A DNA stretch of 10,328 bases from Propionibacteriaceae bacterium (GCA_031260385.1 JAIRKB010000188.1:1-10328), one strand, 5' to 3'; shown: positions 1 to 6,805, counted from the first letter of the stretch. Translations and numbers: made by a program. Notes: a model not told the origin generated them from the letters alone.

Positions 1-237
1 GTCTTCAACACCCTGATCGCAGCTAGTGCCTCCAAGATCCTCGACCAGGCGATCGCCGAGGCCAGCGAGATCCTCAACCGCGCCAAGGTCGTGGGCGGCC
101 AACTCGACCTCACCGATATCGGTCTCTACAAGCCCGGTGCCACCTGGACCTACATGGTCACCGACGACCACTTCGGCTCCTGGTGGGAACGCCTCGGCAA
201 ATTCTTCGCCGACAAAGCCCCCGGCAAGACCCCCTGA
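1..237 (+). CDS. C-terminal fragment of an unrecognised protein
   Basis: The frame is open from the first base of the window to a TGA at 235-237, giving 78 residues, so the gene starts outside the window. The codons are GC-rich at the third position like the neighbouring genes, which supports real coding. The fragment begins with a likely amphipathic helix rich in Ala, Ile and Leu (about residues 8-32). It continues into an aromatic stretch with GATWTYM and GSWWERLGKFF, and ends in a short Lys/Pro-rich tail. No membrane segment or catalytic motif is visible. I do not recognise the family. It converges on the permease gene on the other strand with only 2 bases between the stop codons, so no separate terminator fits there. 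Confidence 0.6.
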   Translation, partial: VFNTLIAASASKILDQAIAEASEILNRAKVVGGQLDLTDIGLYKPGATWTYMVTDDHFGSWWERLGKFFADKAPGKTP

Positions 238-239
238 GG

Positions 240-1070
240 TCACTTCATGCCGGTCATGGCGACGCCTTTGATGAACTGCTTTTGGAAGACCAGGAGCAGG
301 ATCGTGGCGGGGAGCATGATCAGCGAGGAAGCGGACATGATTGAACCGATGTCGTGGATGCGGGCGGTGGAGAAGTAGGACAAGGCTAGCGGTAGGGTCA
401 TCTTGTTGACCTGGCTGAGCATGATTAGGGGCTTGAGATATTCATTCCAGACTTCGAGGAAGATGAAGATTGATAGGGCGCCGATACAGGGTTTTAGCAG
501 TGGCAGGATGACCGTCCAATAGATCCTAAACGGGCCGGCGCCGTCGATGATCGCCGCTTCGCAGAGACTATCGGGGATGTCGTCGCAGAAGGATCGGCAT
601 AAATAGACCCCGAAGGCGGAGACGAGGGCGGGCACGATCAGGGCCCACAGCGAGTCGTACAAGTTAAGTTCGACGATAATTAGGAACTGCGGGATCATCG
701 TGATCTGGTAAGGCACCATCATGGTGGCCAAGATGAACCAGAAGAGGACCTTCTTGAACCGGAACTGATATTTGGAGAAGACGAAGCCGACAAGCGTACT
801 AGTGAAAACGACGGCGACGGTCACCGTCACCGAGACGATCACCGAGTTGATGAACCAGCGCAGGAAAGGTGATTCGGTTAGGACGTAGTGGTAGCCGGAC
901 AAGGTCCAGTTGATCGGCAGGATCTTCCCCGGGTTCTGGCGGATTTCGGGGGTCGATTTGAAGGTCGTCAGCAGCATCCAGATATAGGGAGCGATGACCA
1001 GGATTGCGACGGTGGTCAGGATGGTTAGGGGCACGACTTGACCCCAGTGGATCTTCTTTCTAGTGATCAT
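240..1070 (-). CDS. Sugar ABC transporter permease, CUT1 MalG/UgpE type
   Basis: This is the second membrane subunit of a carbohydrate importer of the CUT1 family and sits in the cytoplasmic membrane. The 276 residues show about six hydrophobic segments, the first at about 13-35. The conserved EAA loop (CEAAIIDGAG, residues 170-179, followed by ILPLLKP) docks on the ATPase. The WNEYLKPLI stretch near 208-216 is typical of MalG-like permeases. I chose the ATG at 1070: it overlaps the TGA of the upstream permease by one base (TGATG) and has a GGGGG stretch a few bases upstream. A TTG at 1082 would add four residues and is less likely. The start-stop overlap implies translational coupling and equal amounts of the two permeases. 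Judged by the operon, the substrate is an alpha-galactoside. Confidence 0.93.
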   Translation of the reverse strand: MITRKKIHWGQVVPLTILTTVAILVIAPYIWMLLTTFKSTPEIRQNPGKILPINWTLSGYHYVLTESPFLRWFINSVIVSVTVTVAVVFTSTLVGFVFSKYQFRFKKVLFWFILATMMVPYQITMIPQFLIIVELNLYDSLWALIVPALVSAFGVYLCRSFCDDIPDSLCEAAIIDGAGPFRIYWTVILPLLKPCIGALSIFIFLEVWNEYLKPLIMLSQVNKMTLPLALSYFSTARIHDIGSIMSASSLIMLPATILLLVFQKQFIKGVAMTGMK

Positions 1071-1945
1071 CAATACCCCCAATCGACGCGGTTGATTCGT
1101 TGCTGGATGGCCGTGAAAACCATGATCAGGAGGAAGAGTACGACCGAAATCGCCGAGGCGTAACCCATATCCCGCGACTGGAAAGCCGTCTTATAGATGT
1201 AGTAGGTCAAGACGTTGGCCGACTGGTTCGGCCCGCCTTTGGTTGCGAGAACTTGGAATTGGGCGAACATCTGGAAGTGGGAGATCAGGGTCATGGCGAG
1301 CACGAAACTGAAGGTCCGGCCCATCAAGGGCAAGGTGATCGTAAAGAACCGTTTGATGTGCCCGGCACCATCTAACTCGGCGGCCTCATAGAAGTCGGTC
1401 GGGATGCCATCCATACCGGCGGAGAACAAGATGATGTTGTAGCCCATGTCGGCCCACAAGGTGAAGATGACGATCGCCGGCAAAACGAAAGCTGGGGTGC
1501 CGATCCAGTTGATGGCGGGGACGTGGAAGACCCCGCGCAAGATGTTGTTGATCAGCCCGTAGTCGACGGCGTAGAGCCCGCGCCAGACGGTGGCAGAGGC
1601 CACCAGCGGGGCGATACAAGGCATGAAGAAGAGGACCCGAAACAGGCTGCGTAACTTATTCGACCGCAGCATGGTGATCAGGAAGGCGAGGGTCAGGGTG
1701 ATGGCTATGTTGAGGGCGACCGTCACGAAAACGAAGGTCAGGGTGTTGGTTAGCGACTTGACGAAGATGCGGTCATTAAGCAGCTTGGTGAAGTTCGCGA
1801 ACCCGATAAAGGGGTTTTGGGAACGGACCGGGTTGTAGTCGAACAAGGAGATGACGAAGGCACCGCCGATTGGCAGGATCATGAAGGTCATGAACAAGAC
1901 GATGATTGGTGTTAACACCATCAGCACGAAGCGGTTGTTCTTCAC
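1070..1945 (-). CDS. Sugar ABC transporter permease, CUT1 MalF/UgpA type
   Basis: This is the first membrane subunit of the importer, predicted to pair with the MalG-like protein downstream. It has 291 residues with about six membrane segments; the first is at about 6-33. The EAA loop is YEAAELDGAG (residues 186-195) followed by FFTITLPLM, the expected ATPase contact. I chose the GTG at 1943-1945 because the product then begins MKNNRFVLMVLTP, a normal permease N-terminus, and a GGGG ribosome binding site lies 5 bases upstream. A TTG at 2032 would add 29 Gly/Pro/Arg-rich residues encoded by two hairpins and is rejected. The gene follows the binding-protein gene after 88 bases that hold those hairpins. 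Confidence 0.92.
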   Translation of the reverse strand: MKNNRFVLMVLTPIIVLFMTFMILPIGGAFVISLFDYNPVRSQNPFIGFANFTKLLNDRIFVKSLTNTLTFVFVTVALNIAITLTLAFLITMLRSNKLRSLFRVLFFMPCIAPLVASATVWRGLYAVDYGLINNILRGVFHVPAINWIGTPAFVLPAIVIFTLWADMGYNIILFSAGMDGIPTDFYEAAELDGAGHIKRFFTITLPLMGRTFSFVLAMTLISHFQMFAQFQVLATKGGPNQSANVLTYYIYKTAFQSRDMGYASAISVVLFLLIMVFTAIQQRINRVDWGY

Positions 1946-1960
1946 AGTAACCCCATTTCC

Positions 1961-1992
1961 GGCGGTGGGGAGTCCGTCGGTCCCCCACCGCC
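1961..1992 (-). promoter_or_regulatory. GC-rich hairpin before the first permease gene
   Basis: Perfect 10-base arms GGCGGTGGGG (1961-1970) and CCCCACCGCC (1983-1992) flank a 12-base loop. It ends 15 bases before the GTG start at 1945, next to the ribosome binding site. There is no T-run on either side, so it is not a standard intrinsic terminator. It is likely an mRNA structure affecting expression of the permease genes. Confidence 0.6.
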
Positions 1993-1996
1993 AGGG

Positions 1997-2028
1997 TCGT
2001 TGGGGGCGACCGGTGCCGCCCCCAACGA
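1997..2028 (-). promoter_or_regulatory. GC-rich hairpin just after the binding-protein stop codon
   Basis: Perfect 11-base arms TCGTTGGGGGC (1997-2007) and GCCCCCAACGA (2018-2028) enclose a 10-base loop. The hairpin begins 5 bases after the TGA of the binding-protein gene (2036-2034). No T-run follows. In other sugar-import operons a structure at this place protects the binding-protein message from 3' decay, giving more binding protein than permease. That role here is inference from position. Confidence 0.65.
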
Positions 2029-2033
2029 TCAAC

Positions 2034-3299
2034 TCATCCGTTCAGTCTGGCATCCAGATCGGCGATCGCCGCGGCGACCGTGATATTGGAGTTGACGAGA
2101 TCCACGAACATATCGCAGACCGCTTCCTTGAGATCATCAGTGTTGAAGTAGCCGATATACCGACCGCCGTCGAGGATCTCGACCAGTGGGGCGAGATAAG
2201 GCATCGCTTCGAGCAGCGCCGGATCATGGGCGATCGTCTTGGTGGCGGGAATCATGCCAGCGGCAATGTTGAACTCCAGCATCCGCTCGGCTTCCGACCA
2301 GAACTCGATGAACTTCCAGGCCGCGTCGGCATTCTTGGAGGCGGCATTGACCGCTAGGCCCCAGCCAGTTTCGGCGGCGAAGATCTTCTGCGAACCATAG
2401 AACGGCATCGCCACATACTCGTAGTCCACACCATAGGTGAGGTCATATTCCGCTGGTCCCTCGGGGACTACCCACGGACCACGCGGCACCATCAGGGTTG
2501 TACCACCGTGGTAGAAGCGCTGATAAGGCTCTTCTTCTTCGGCGTTGGTGATGCCATCGGTGTTGGTCATCTGGTCGATCTTGACGTAGTCAACCAGCTT
2601 TTGCATGGTTTCGATGCCGATCGGGGTCGAGAAGTTGAACTGATCGCCATCCATATATTGCCCGCCCGAGGACAGGATCATCGACAGCCAGGTATAGGTC
2701 AGAGCATCCCAAGCTGGGAAATCAAACCCGCGCACCTCAAAAGTGGCGCCGCTCGACTTGGAATATTTGCGAGCAATGTCGATCATTTCATCCCAGGTCT
2801 GGGGATAGGTGATTTCCCGCTCGGTGAACATCGGAATATCGACGAGCATTCCACCGTACTCAATATTGAATTCTAGGGGAATACCGTAGTATTTTCCTTC
2901 GTATTCGAAGGAACCCAAGACCGGTTCGTAGCTATCCGCCAAAATATGGGCAATAAAATCCTCGGGAACCGGTGCGAAAGCGCCAGAACTAGAGAAATCG
3001 ACACCCCAGCCCCCCCAGATCTGATAGATATCAGCGCCACCGGACTTGGTTGACAGCGAGGTGATCGCCTTGGCTTCGAAGTCATCATAGGGGAAGGATT
3101 CGCGCTTGATCTTGATGCCCTCGTTGGCCGCTTCGAACTCCGCGATGAGTTTGTCGTGTTCAGCATTCCAGACATTGTCGACGTGAGTCCAGAATGTCAG
3201 CGTGACGACGCCGTCCTTGCTGGGATCAGTGGTTGTGCACCCAGCCATTGTTGACACAAGTAGCAAGGCTCCTACAGCTAATGCGATTACTTTGCGCAC
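2034..3299 (-). CDS. Sugar-binding lipoprotein of an ABC importer (SBP family 1)
   Basis: This 421-residue protein captures the sugar outside the cell and delivers it to the two permeases. The N-terminus is a lipoprotein signal: MRK, a hydrophobic core, then TMAGC with the lipidated cysteine at residue 21. The mature part has the usual family-1 layout: an early beta strand (VTLTFWTH), a helix with LIAEFEAANEG (about 51-61), the FPYDDFEAK stretch, and ADIYQIWGGWG near 90-100. Near the C-terminus is the WKFIEFW..E helix followed by GMIPATK. The start is GTG (3299-3297), with a strong AGGAGG at 3307-3312, 7 bases upstream; the SD overlaps the TGA of the alpha-galactosidase gene. The neighbouring GH4 enzyme makes an alpha-galactoside the probable ligand; the sequence alone does not fix it. 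Confidence 0.93.
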   Translation of the reverse strand: MRKVIALAVGALLLVSTMAGCTTTDPSKDGVVTLTFWTHVDNVWNAEHDKLIAEFEAANEGIKIKRESFPYDDFEAKAITSLSTKSGGADIYQIWGGWGVDFSSSGAFAPVPEDFIAHILADSYEPVLGSFEYEGKYYGIPLEFNIEYGGMLVDIPMFTEREITYPQTWDEMIDIARKYSKSSGATFEVRGFDFPAWDALTYTWLSMILSSGGQYMDGDQFNFSTPIGIETMQKLVDYVKIDQMTNTDGITNAEEEEPYQRFYHGGTTLMVPRGPWVVPEGPAEYDLTYGVDYEYVAMPFYGSQKIFAAETGWGLAVNAASKNADAAWKFIEFWSEAERMLEFNIAAGMIPATKTIAHDPALLEAMPYLAPLVEILDGGRYIGYFNTDDLKEAVCDMFVDLVNSNITVAAAIADLDARLNG

Positions 3300-3306
3300 G
3301 TTAATA

Positions 3307-3314
3307 CCTCCTCA
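3307..3314 (-). promoter_or_regulatory. Strong ribosome binding site overlapping the upstream stop codon
   Basis: On the minus strand TGAGGAGG joins the stop of the alpha-galactosidase gene (3314-3312) to an AGGAGG core (3312-3307). The GTG start of the binding protein follows after 7 bases. It is the best SD match in the operon, fitting high output of the binding protein and coupling to the upstream gene. Confidence 0.8.
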
Positions 3315-4649
3315 GGTAAATATTTTCAGTGTGTTGAAGTATGAAAGATAAGGGCTGTTTTTATCCAGCATTTCCTGGGTCATCCGCCTGATTTCGTCCA
3401 TTGATAGCACGGCGGCGGTTAGGGGGTCGAAGAGGACGGCCTGGAAGACCTTCCAGGGATCGCCTTCGATAGCGGCGGCGATGGCGAGCTCTTCGCAGCG
3501 CGACGAGGTGTTTACCAAGATCGCCAGGTTGTCCGGCAAGTTGCCGACCGGGACCGGGCGAATCCCGGACTGGGTGGCCACCACCGGCACTTCGACGCAA
3601 GCCCCCTCGGGTAGGTTGGCGATCAACCCTTCGTTGGGCACGTTGCCGTTGAACTCGAACGGGGTGTGATCGCCGAACAAGGCGTTGAAGATGTTGGAGG
3701 CATATTCGTTGCCCCGGGCGAGATCAACGTTATCGTCATCGAGGGTTTGTTGGAACTCCTGGGCCCAGGTGTCTTCCCGCGCTAGATATTCGTCCAGGAT
3801 GTAGCGGTGGGCCCCCGGATTCCAGCCGGTGCCGTGCGTACAGTATTGCTCAATTAGGTCGGGGCGTTTGCGGAACCACGGGTTGTATTCCGAGTTGTGG
3901 CCCGAGGACTCCGACGGGTAATACCCCAGGTTGCGGAACATCTCGGAGCGGACCGGTTCTTCGTTATAGACCGCCGGGTCGGTGGCCACCACCTGAGCTA
4001 ATTTCGGGCGCAGGTCAACGCCCGCATGGTCGAATCTCAAGAAGAAGGCTTGATGGTTGATACCGGCGCAGGTGTAGGTCACCTTGGTCGGATCGACGCC
4101 GACGAAGCGGGCCAAGAGTTCGGCCGTACCTTGAACGCTGTGACAGAGCCCAGTGACCTTAACCGTGGTTTGCCGCTGCAAGAAGCCACAGAGCATCGCC
4201 ATCGGATTGGTGTAGTTGAGCACGATCGCGCCGGGGCAAAGCCGTTCGACATCGCGGATAATCTCCAGCATCACCGGGGCGGTGCGTAGGAAACGGAAGA
4301 TACCCGACGGGCCCCGCGTATCACCGACACAGATATCGACGCCATATTTCGCCGGGATCTCGACATCGTGACGCCAGACCTCGACCCCGCCCTGGAGGAT
4401 CGTGATCAGCACGCCATCGGCTTGCTCGAGGGCTTGTTGGCGATTCTGGGTGGCGGTCACGGTGGCAGCATACTGGCCCGCGGCAACGATTTTTTCGCAA
4501 ACGGCTTTGGCGTAGGCGAGACGCTGGGGGTCGATGTCCATCAGCGCAATCTCGCAATCCGACAAGGCTGGGAAGGTCAGAATATCCCGCACCAAATCGC
4601 GGGTGAAATCTAGCGATCCGGCACCAATAAAGGCGATCTTTTTCGGCAT
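3312..4649 (-). CDS. melA: Alpha-galactosidase, glycoside hydrolase family 4 (MelA-like)
   Basis: GH4 enzymes act in the cytoplasm on alpha-galactosides by an NAD+- and Mn2+-dependent oxidation-elimination mechanism. The 445 residues start with a Rossmann strand and GAGS (residues 9-12), then ALMDID (35-40). The signature GLCHSVQGT (167-175) follows. CHSV is the variant known for GH4 alpha-galactosidases, as opposed to the CHE- or CHG-type motifs of related specificities. Cys169 and His199 (in GINH) are the expected metal ligands. Later matches to the E. coli MelA pattern are LGYYPSESSGHNSEYNPWF, EYAS.I.NA, GLI.NLP.G.CVEVP and DP.TAAVL..DEI. Length is close to the family's usual 450. I chose ATG 4649; a TTG at 4661 sits directly against the AGAGGGG and is unlikely. 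No signal peptide. It is the first gene of the operon. Confidence 0.93.
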   Translation of the reverse strand: MPKKIAFIGAGSLDFTRDLVRDILTFPALSDCEIALMDIDPQRLAYAKAVCEKIVAAGQYAATVTATQNRQQALEQADGVLITILQGGVEVWRHDVEIPAKYGVDICVGDTRGPSGIFRFLRTAPVMLEIIRDVERLCPGAIVLNYTNPMAMLCGFLQRQTTVKVTGLCHSVQGTAELLARFVGVDPTKVTYTCAGINHQAFFLRFDHAGVDLRPKLAQVVATDPAVYNEEPVRSEMFRNLGYYPSESSGHNSEYNPWFRKRPDLIEQYCTHGTGWNPGAHRYILDEYLAREDTWAQEFQQTLDDDNVDLARGNEYASNIFNALFGDHTPFEFNGNVPNEGLIANLPEGACVEVPVVATQSGIRPVPVGNLPDNLAILVNTSSRCEELAIAAAIEGDPWKVFQAVLFDPLTAAVLSMDEIRRMTQEMLDKNSPYLSYFNTLKIFT

Positions 4650-4689
4650 GAACTTCTTCAACCCCTCTGTTGCAGCTGAGCGATATCCA

Positions 4690-4708
4690 CGTTATCTGAG
4701 CGATAACG
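4690..4708. promoter_or_regulatory. Operator-like palindrome over the operon promoter
   Basis: Seven-base perfect arms CGTTATC and GATAACG flank TGAGC. The left arm (4691-4696) is also the minus-strand -10 box. A repressor bound here would block the promoter, as expected of a LacI-type or similar sugar regulator, but no regulator gene is in the window. The 10 bases CTGAGCGATA recur at 4676-4685 and 4696-4705, 20 bp apart (about two helical turns), suggesting a second half-site. Confidence 0.6.
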
Positions 4709-4718
4709 ACTATGTCAA
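4691..4718 (-). promoter_or_regulatory. Promoter of the alpha-galactoside operon
   Basis: Reading the minus strand, a consensus -35 box TTGACA (4718-4713) is followed after 16 bases by GATAAC (4696-4691), a 4/6 match to the -10 consensus. Transcription would start near 4684, leaving a leader of about 35 bases before the ATG at 4649. The -10 lies in the palindrome, which supports repression by occlusion. Confidence 0.65.
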
Positions 4719-4822
4719 TGGAATTTCAATCACATAATTGCAACAAATAGGTAACGACAACCCAACTGTTCGAGCGTCAGATGTTACCCCGCCGACCGCG
4801 CCTATCGGTGATCGTAGTTGTG

Positions 4823-5902
4823 TTAGCACCAAGGGTCGTCGAGGATCGGCGACCCATCGGCATATTGACAGCGGGTGTCATCGGGCCGGTCAACCCGCAC
4901 CGGCTGGCCGGAGACAAACTTGACTACTCCCCAGACTTCGGGGTAGGTGGGGTTGATGACGGTGGCGTTCCCATCGCTCCCGATGGAGCCCACCAGCTCA
5001 AGCAGGGTCATTCCATTATCGATGCCGAAGCTGCAGGTGGTCAGGGAGAGCATCGACTGGGTGCCGCAGTAGATCACCGTAACCTCGCTGCCTTGGACGC
5101 TGACTTGCCCCCAGATGCTATTGGCATTCGCGCCCACTGTCACGGGGTTATCTTTCGCCCAGAGCAGCCACTGTCGGGGGCCGAGGTCCATCCCGTACAC
5201 GCCCCCAGCCCAGACAAAAGACAAGCTGATCGGGTCTGCCTCTTCACTGGTGGCCATCCGAATCCGGTAGAGCCCGTCGTCTCGCAGGCCGTCGAGGGTC
5301 GCTGGGGCGAAGAGGGCCTGATCCCAAAAATCATCCTGACCGGCTCCCTCACCCTGAACTAGTGCCGCCCACTCGAGATCGCTCGGGACGAGGGTCTCGA
5401 TCCCGGTGAAAGTGGGCCGCAGAATCTCAACCCCCGGTCGGGGGCCAGCGCCTGGGTCATCCCAGAGCTGAGGGATTTGGGCATATTGGATGTAGAGGTT
5501 GCCACTAGCATCCATCACTGGCGAGGCGGGCTGATACTTGGTCAGTCTAGGCAAAACGGCGGGCGGATACTGCCAGGGCAGGTCGGCGCTCGACTTCGTC
5601 CATTGAACGGTGCCCTCGGCATCCATCACGACGGCGGCGTACCCAGTCTCGCCGAGACAACCCGCCAGAATCGAGGGCCCCCAGGTTGGATGGTTGAACT
5701 CTTCTGCGGTCGCTAAGGCGTCGTCGAAGAGAGTCAAGCAATAAGCGGTGATCGCGGGCTCTAAGATCTGAGGCAAGGAAATAGCACTAGTTGACTCCGT
5801 TGAACCCGGATCGGTGAGCGGCGCTGCGGGAGTCTGTGAACCGCACCCAGTTAGTGAGAAACCCAGCCCCAGAACAATGGCTAGTACGAATGCACCCCGC
5901 AT
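4823..5902 (-). CDS. Orphan cysteine-containing lipoprotein
   Basis: The 359-residue product starts MRGAFVLAIVLGLGFSLTGC, a lipoprotein signal with the lipidated cysteine at residue 20, then a Pro/Thr/Ser-rich linker to about 43. The rest looks like an extracellular, mostly beta protein. Two stretches (VVMDAEGTVQW near 91-101 and PVMDASGNLYIQY near 128-140) resemble blades of a beta-propeller. Six further cysteines occur at 55, 82, 279, 290, 345 and 359; the last is the C-terminal residue, so disulfides are likely. The ATG at 5902 is chosen because AAGGAGGG (5906-5913) lies just upstream; an ATG at 5920 is at or before the probable transcription start. It is divergent from the HD gene. I do not recognise the family. 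Confidence 0.85.
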   Translation of the reverse strand: MRGAFVLAIVLGLGFSLTGCGSQTPAAPLTDPGSTESTSAISLPQILEPAITAYCLTLFDDALATAEEFNHPTWGPSILAGCLGETGYAAVVMDAEGTVQWTKSSADLPWQYPPAVLPRLTKYQPASPVMDASGNLYIQYAQIPQLWDDPGAGPRPGVEILRPTFTGIETLVPSDLEWAALVQGEGAGQDDFWDQALFAPATLDGLRDDGLYRIRMATSEEADPISLSFVWAGGVYGMDLGPRQWLLWAKDNPVTVGANANSIWGQVSVQGSEVTVIYCGTQSMLSLTTCSFGIDNGMTLLELVGSIGSDGNATVINPTYPEVWGVVKFVSGQPVRVDRPDDTRCQYADGSPILDDPWC

Positions 5903-5922
5903 GATCCCTCCTTGGGACATTG

Positions 5923-5931
5923 TTTATATCA
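5923..5931 (-). promoter_or_regulatory. Extended -10 promoter of the lipoprotein gene
   Basis: The minus strand reads TGATATAAA, a TGn-TATAAT type extended -10 with TATAAA at 5928-5923. There is no convincing -35 box. Transcription would start near 5916, giving a very short leader that contains AAGGAGGG before the ATG at 5902. Confidence 0.45.
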
Positions 5932-5993
5932 CCACCCAGTATCCTAGAGTTTGCATCACGGCGCTACTTATCGTACTGATCCAAGGAGATCCC

Positions 5994-6548
5994 ATGATTC
6001 CCACCATCGAGGAAGCGAAAACCATCCTTGCCACCTATAACCAGGAACCGTTTCATCGCCGACATGGCGAAGTGGTCTGCGGTGTGATGGGCTACTTTGC
6101 CGGTGAGTACGACCCCGAGCGAGTCGACTTCTGGGCGGTGGTTGGGCTGTTGCACGATATCGACTTCGAGATGTACCCCGAGGAGCATTGTGTTAAGGGC
6201 GAGGAGTTGCTGCGGGCCCACCATGTCGACGAGGCGGTGATTCGCTCGGCGATGTCGCATGGCTGGGGGGTGACCGAGGTCGCCTACGAACCAGAGCATG
6301 TCATGGAGAAGATCCTGTTCGCCGTTGATGAGTTAAGCGGTCTGATCGGCGCCGCCGCCCTGATGCGCCCGTCGAAGTCCGTAGCCGATATGGAACCGCG
6401 CAGCGTCAAGAAAAAGTTCAAGGACAAGAGTTTTGCCGCTGGCTGCTCGCGCGAAATCATCGAACGCGGCGCCGCCATGCTTGGCTGGGAGCTAGACGAC
6501 CTCATCGCCCACTGCCTAACGGCCATGCAAACCATCGAAACCTCCTAA
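5994..6548 (+). CDS. HD-domain hydrolase (putative metal-dependent phosphohydrolase)
   Basis: The 184-residue cytoplasmic protein belongs to the HD superfamily of metal-dependent phosphohydrolases. The visible metal-ligand pattern is His24, His54-Asp55 (in GLLHDIDFEMYPEEH) and Asp112 (in FAVDELSGL). His89 in SHGWG is also conserved in this small subgroup. Other recognisable family stretches are ALMRPSKSV.DME.RSVKKK (about 122-141), KSFAAG, and a C-terminal helix with GAAMLGWELDDLI. This matches a widespread group of stand-alone HD proteins, often from Clostridia, whose substrate is not established. Start ATG 5994 has AAGGAGAT (5983-5990) at good spacing; in-frame codons reaching back to 5814 overlap the lipoprotein gene and are not used. 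The gene ends at the palindromic element. No operon partner is visible. Confidence 0.9.
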   Translation: MIPTIEEAKTILATYNQEPFHRRHGEVVCGVMGYFAGEYDPERVDFWAVVGLLHDIDFEMYPEEHCVKGEELLRAHHVDEAVIRSAMSHGWGVTEVAYEPEHVMEKILFAVDELSGLIGAAALMRPSKSVADMEPRSVKKKFKDKSFAAGCSREIIERGAAMLGWELDDLIAHCLTAMQTIETS

Positions 6549-6574
6549 TCCAAAGGGGACAATCCAAAGGGGAC
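6547..6574. repeat. 14-bp tandem duplication at the HD stop codon
   Basis: AATCCAAAGGGGAC occurs twice in a row (6547-6560 and 6561-6574) without mismatch. The first copy begins within the TAA stop codon of the HD gene. The second copy runs into the left arm of the long palindrome, so the duplication looks like a repeated end of that element. Confidence 0.9.
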
Positions 6575-6632
6575 AGTCCCAAATGGCCCTTACGCTTATA
6601 GCGTAGAAGCCATTTGGGACTGTCCCCTTTGG
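6564..6632. repeat. Long palindrome, REP/MITE-like element
   Basis: Perfect 24-base arms (6564-6587 and 6609-6632; the left arm starts CCAAAGGGGACAGTCCC) flank a 21-base centre. The centre holds a second perfect hairpin, TACGCT-TAT-AGCGTA (6591-6605). Such palindromes with an AAAGGGGACAGTCCC-type core resemble small non-coding repeats moved in trans by REP-associated tyrosine (Y1) transposases; that link is inference. As RNA it would form a very stable stem-loop from either strand and may end or stabilise the HD transcript. No transposase gene is in the window. Confidence 0.8.
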
Positions 6633-6805
6633 TCATCGAGACCAATAGAACCGACCTCGCGGAGGATAACTAACTTCCTCTTTGGCTAAGTCCCTTGCCC
6701 TAGATTGCTATCAGATAGACTCCTTTTGCGCCGGGGACCGCCCCCCAAGTGACTCCCCCGGCGGCAATCCGATAGTCGGACAATCGAGAGTAATGGGGTT
6801 CTGTC
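6633..6805. other. Non-coding gap before the dehydrogenase gene
   Basis: No credible gene lies between the palindrome and the ATG at 6806. Two small perfect inverted repeats are visible: CTATC-A-GATAG (6708-6718) and TCCGA-TAG-TCGGA (6768-6780). Either could be an operator for the downstream gene, but they are short enough to be chance. I found no convincing -35/-10 pair. Confidence 0.4.

Noticed and set aside
49..56. GCGATCGC octamers (49-56, 2062-2069, 8703-8710), as in cyanobacterial HIP1
   Set aside because: Only three copies, all in codons for Ala-Ile-Ala or the antisense of coding; too few to call a genome-wide repeat here.
1946..2032. Extension of the MalF-like permease to a TTG at 2032
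   Set aside because: It would translate both hairpins into a Gly/Pro/Arg-rich leader unlike any permease; the GTG at 1945 has an SD and a normal N-terminus.
1851..2357. 168-codon plus-strand reading frame
   Set aside because: It lies antisense to the permease and binding-protein genes, crosses both hairpins and shows no family features, so it is a shadow of GC-rich coding.
4740..4822. Terminator after the lipoprotein gene
   Set aside because: Only weak short inverted repeats on the minus strand and no T-run; readthrough into the melA promoter region remains possible.
4781..5362. 193-codon plus-strand reading frame
   Set aside because: It is antisense to the orphan lipoprotein, which has a signal peptide, lipobox and SD; this one has none.
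5814..5993. Upstream extension of the HD protein
   Set aside because: It overlaps the start of the lipoprotein gene on the other strand and lacks an SD; ATG 5994 has AAGGAGAT.
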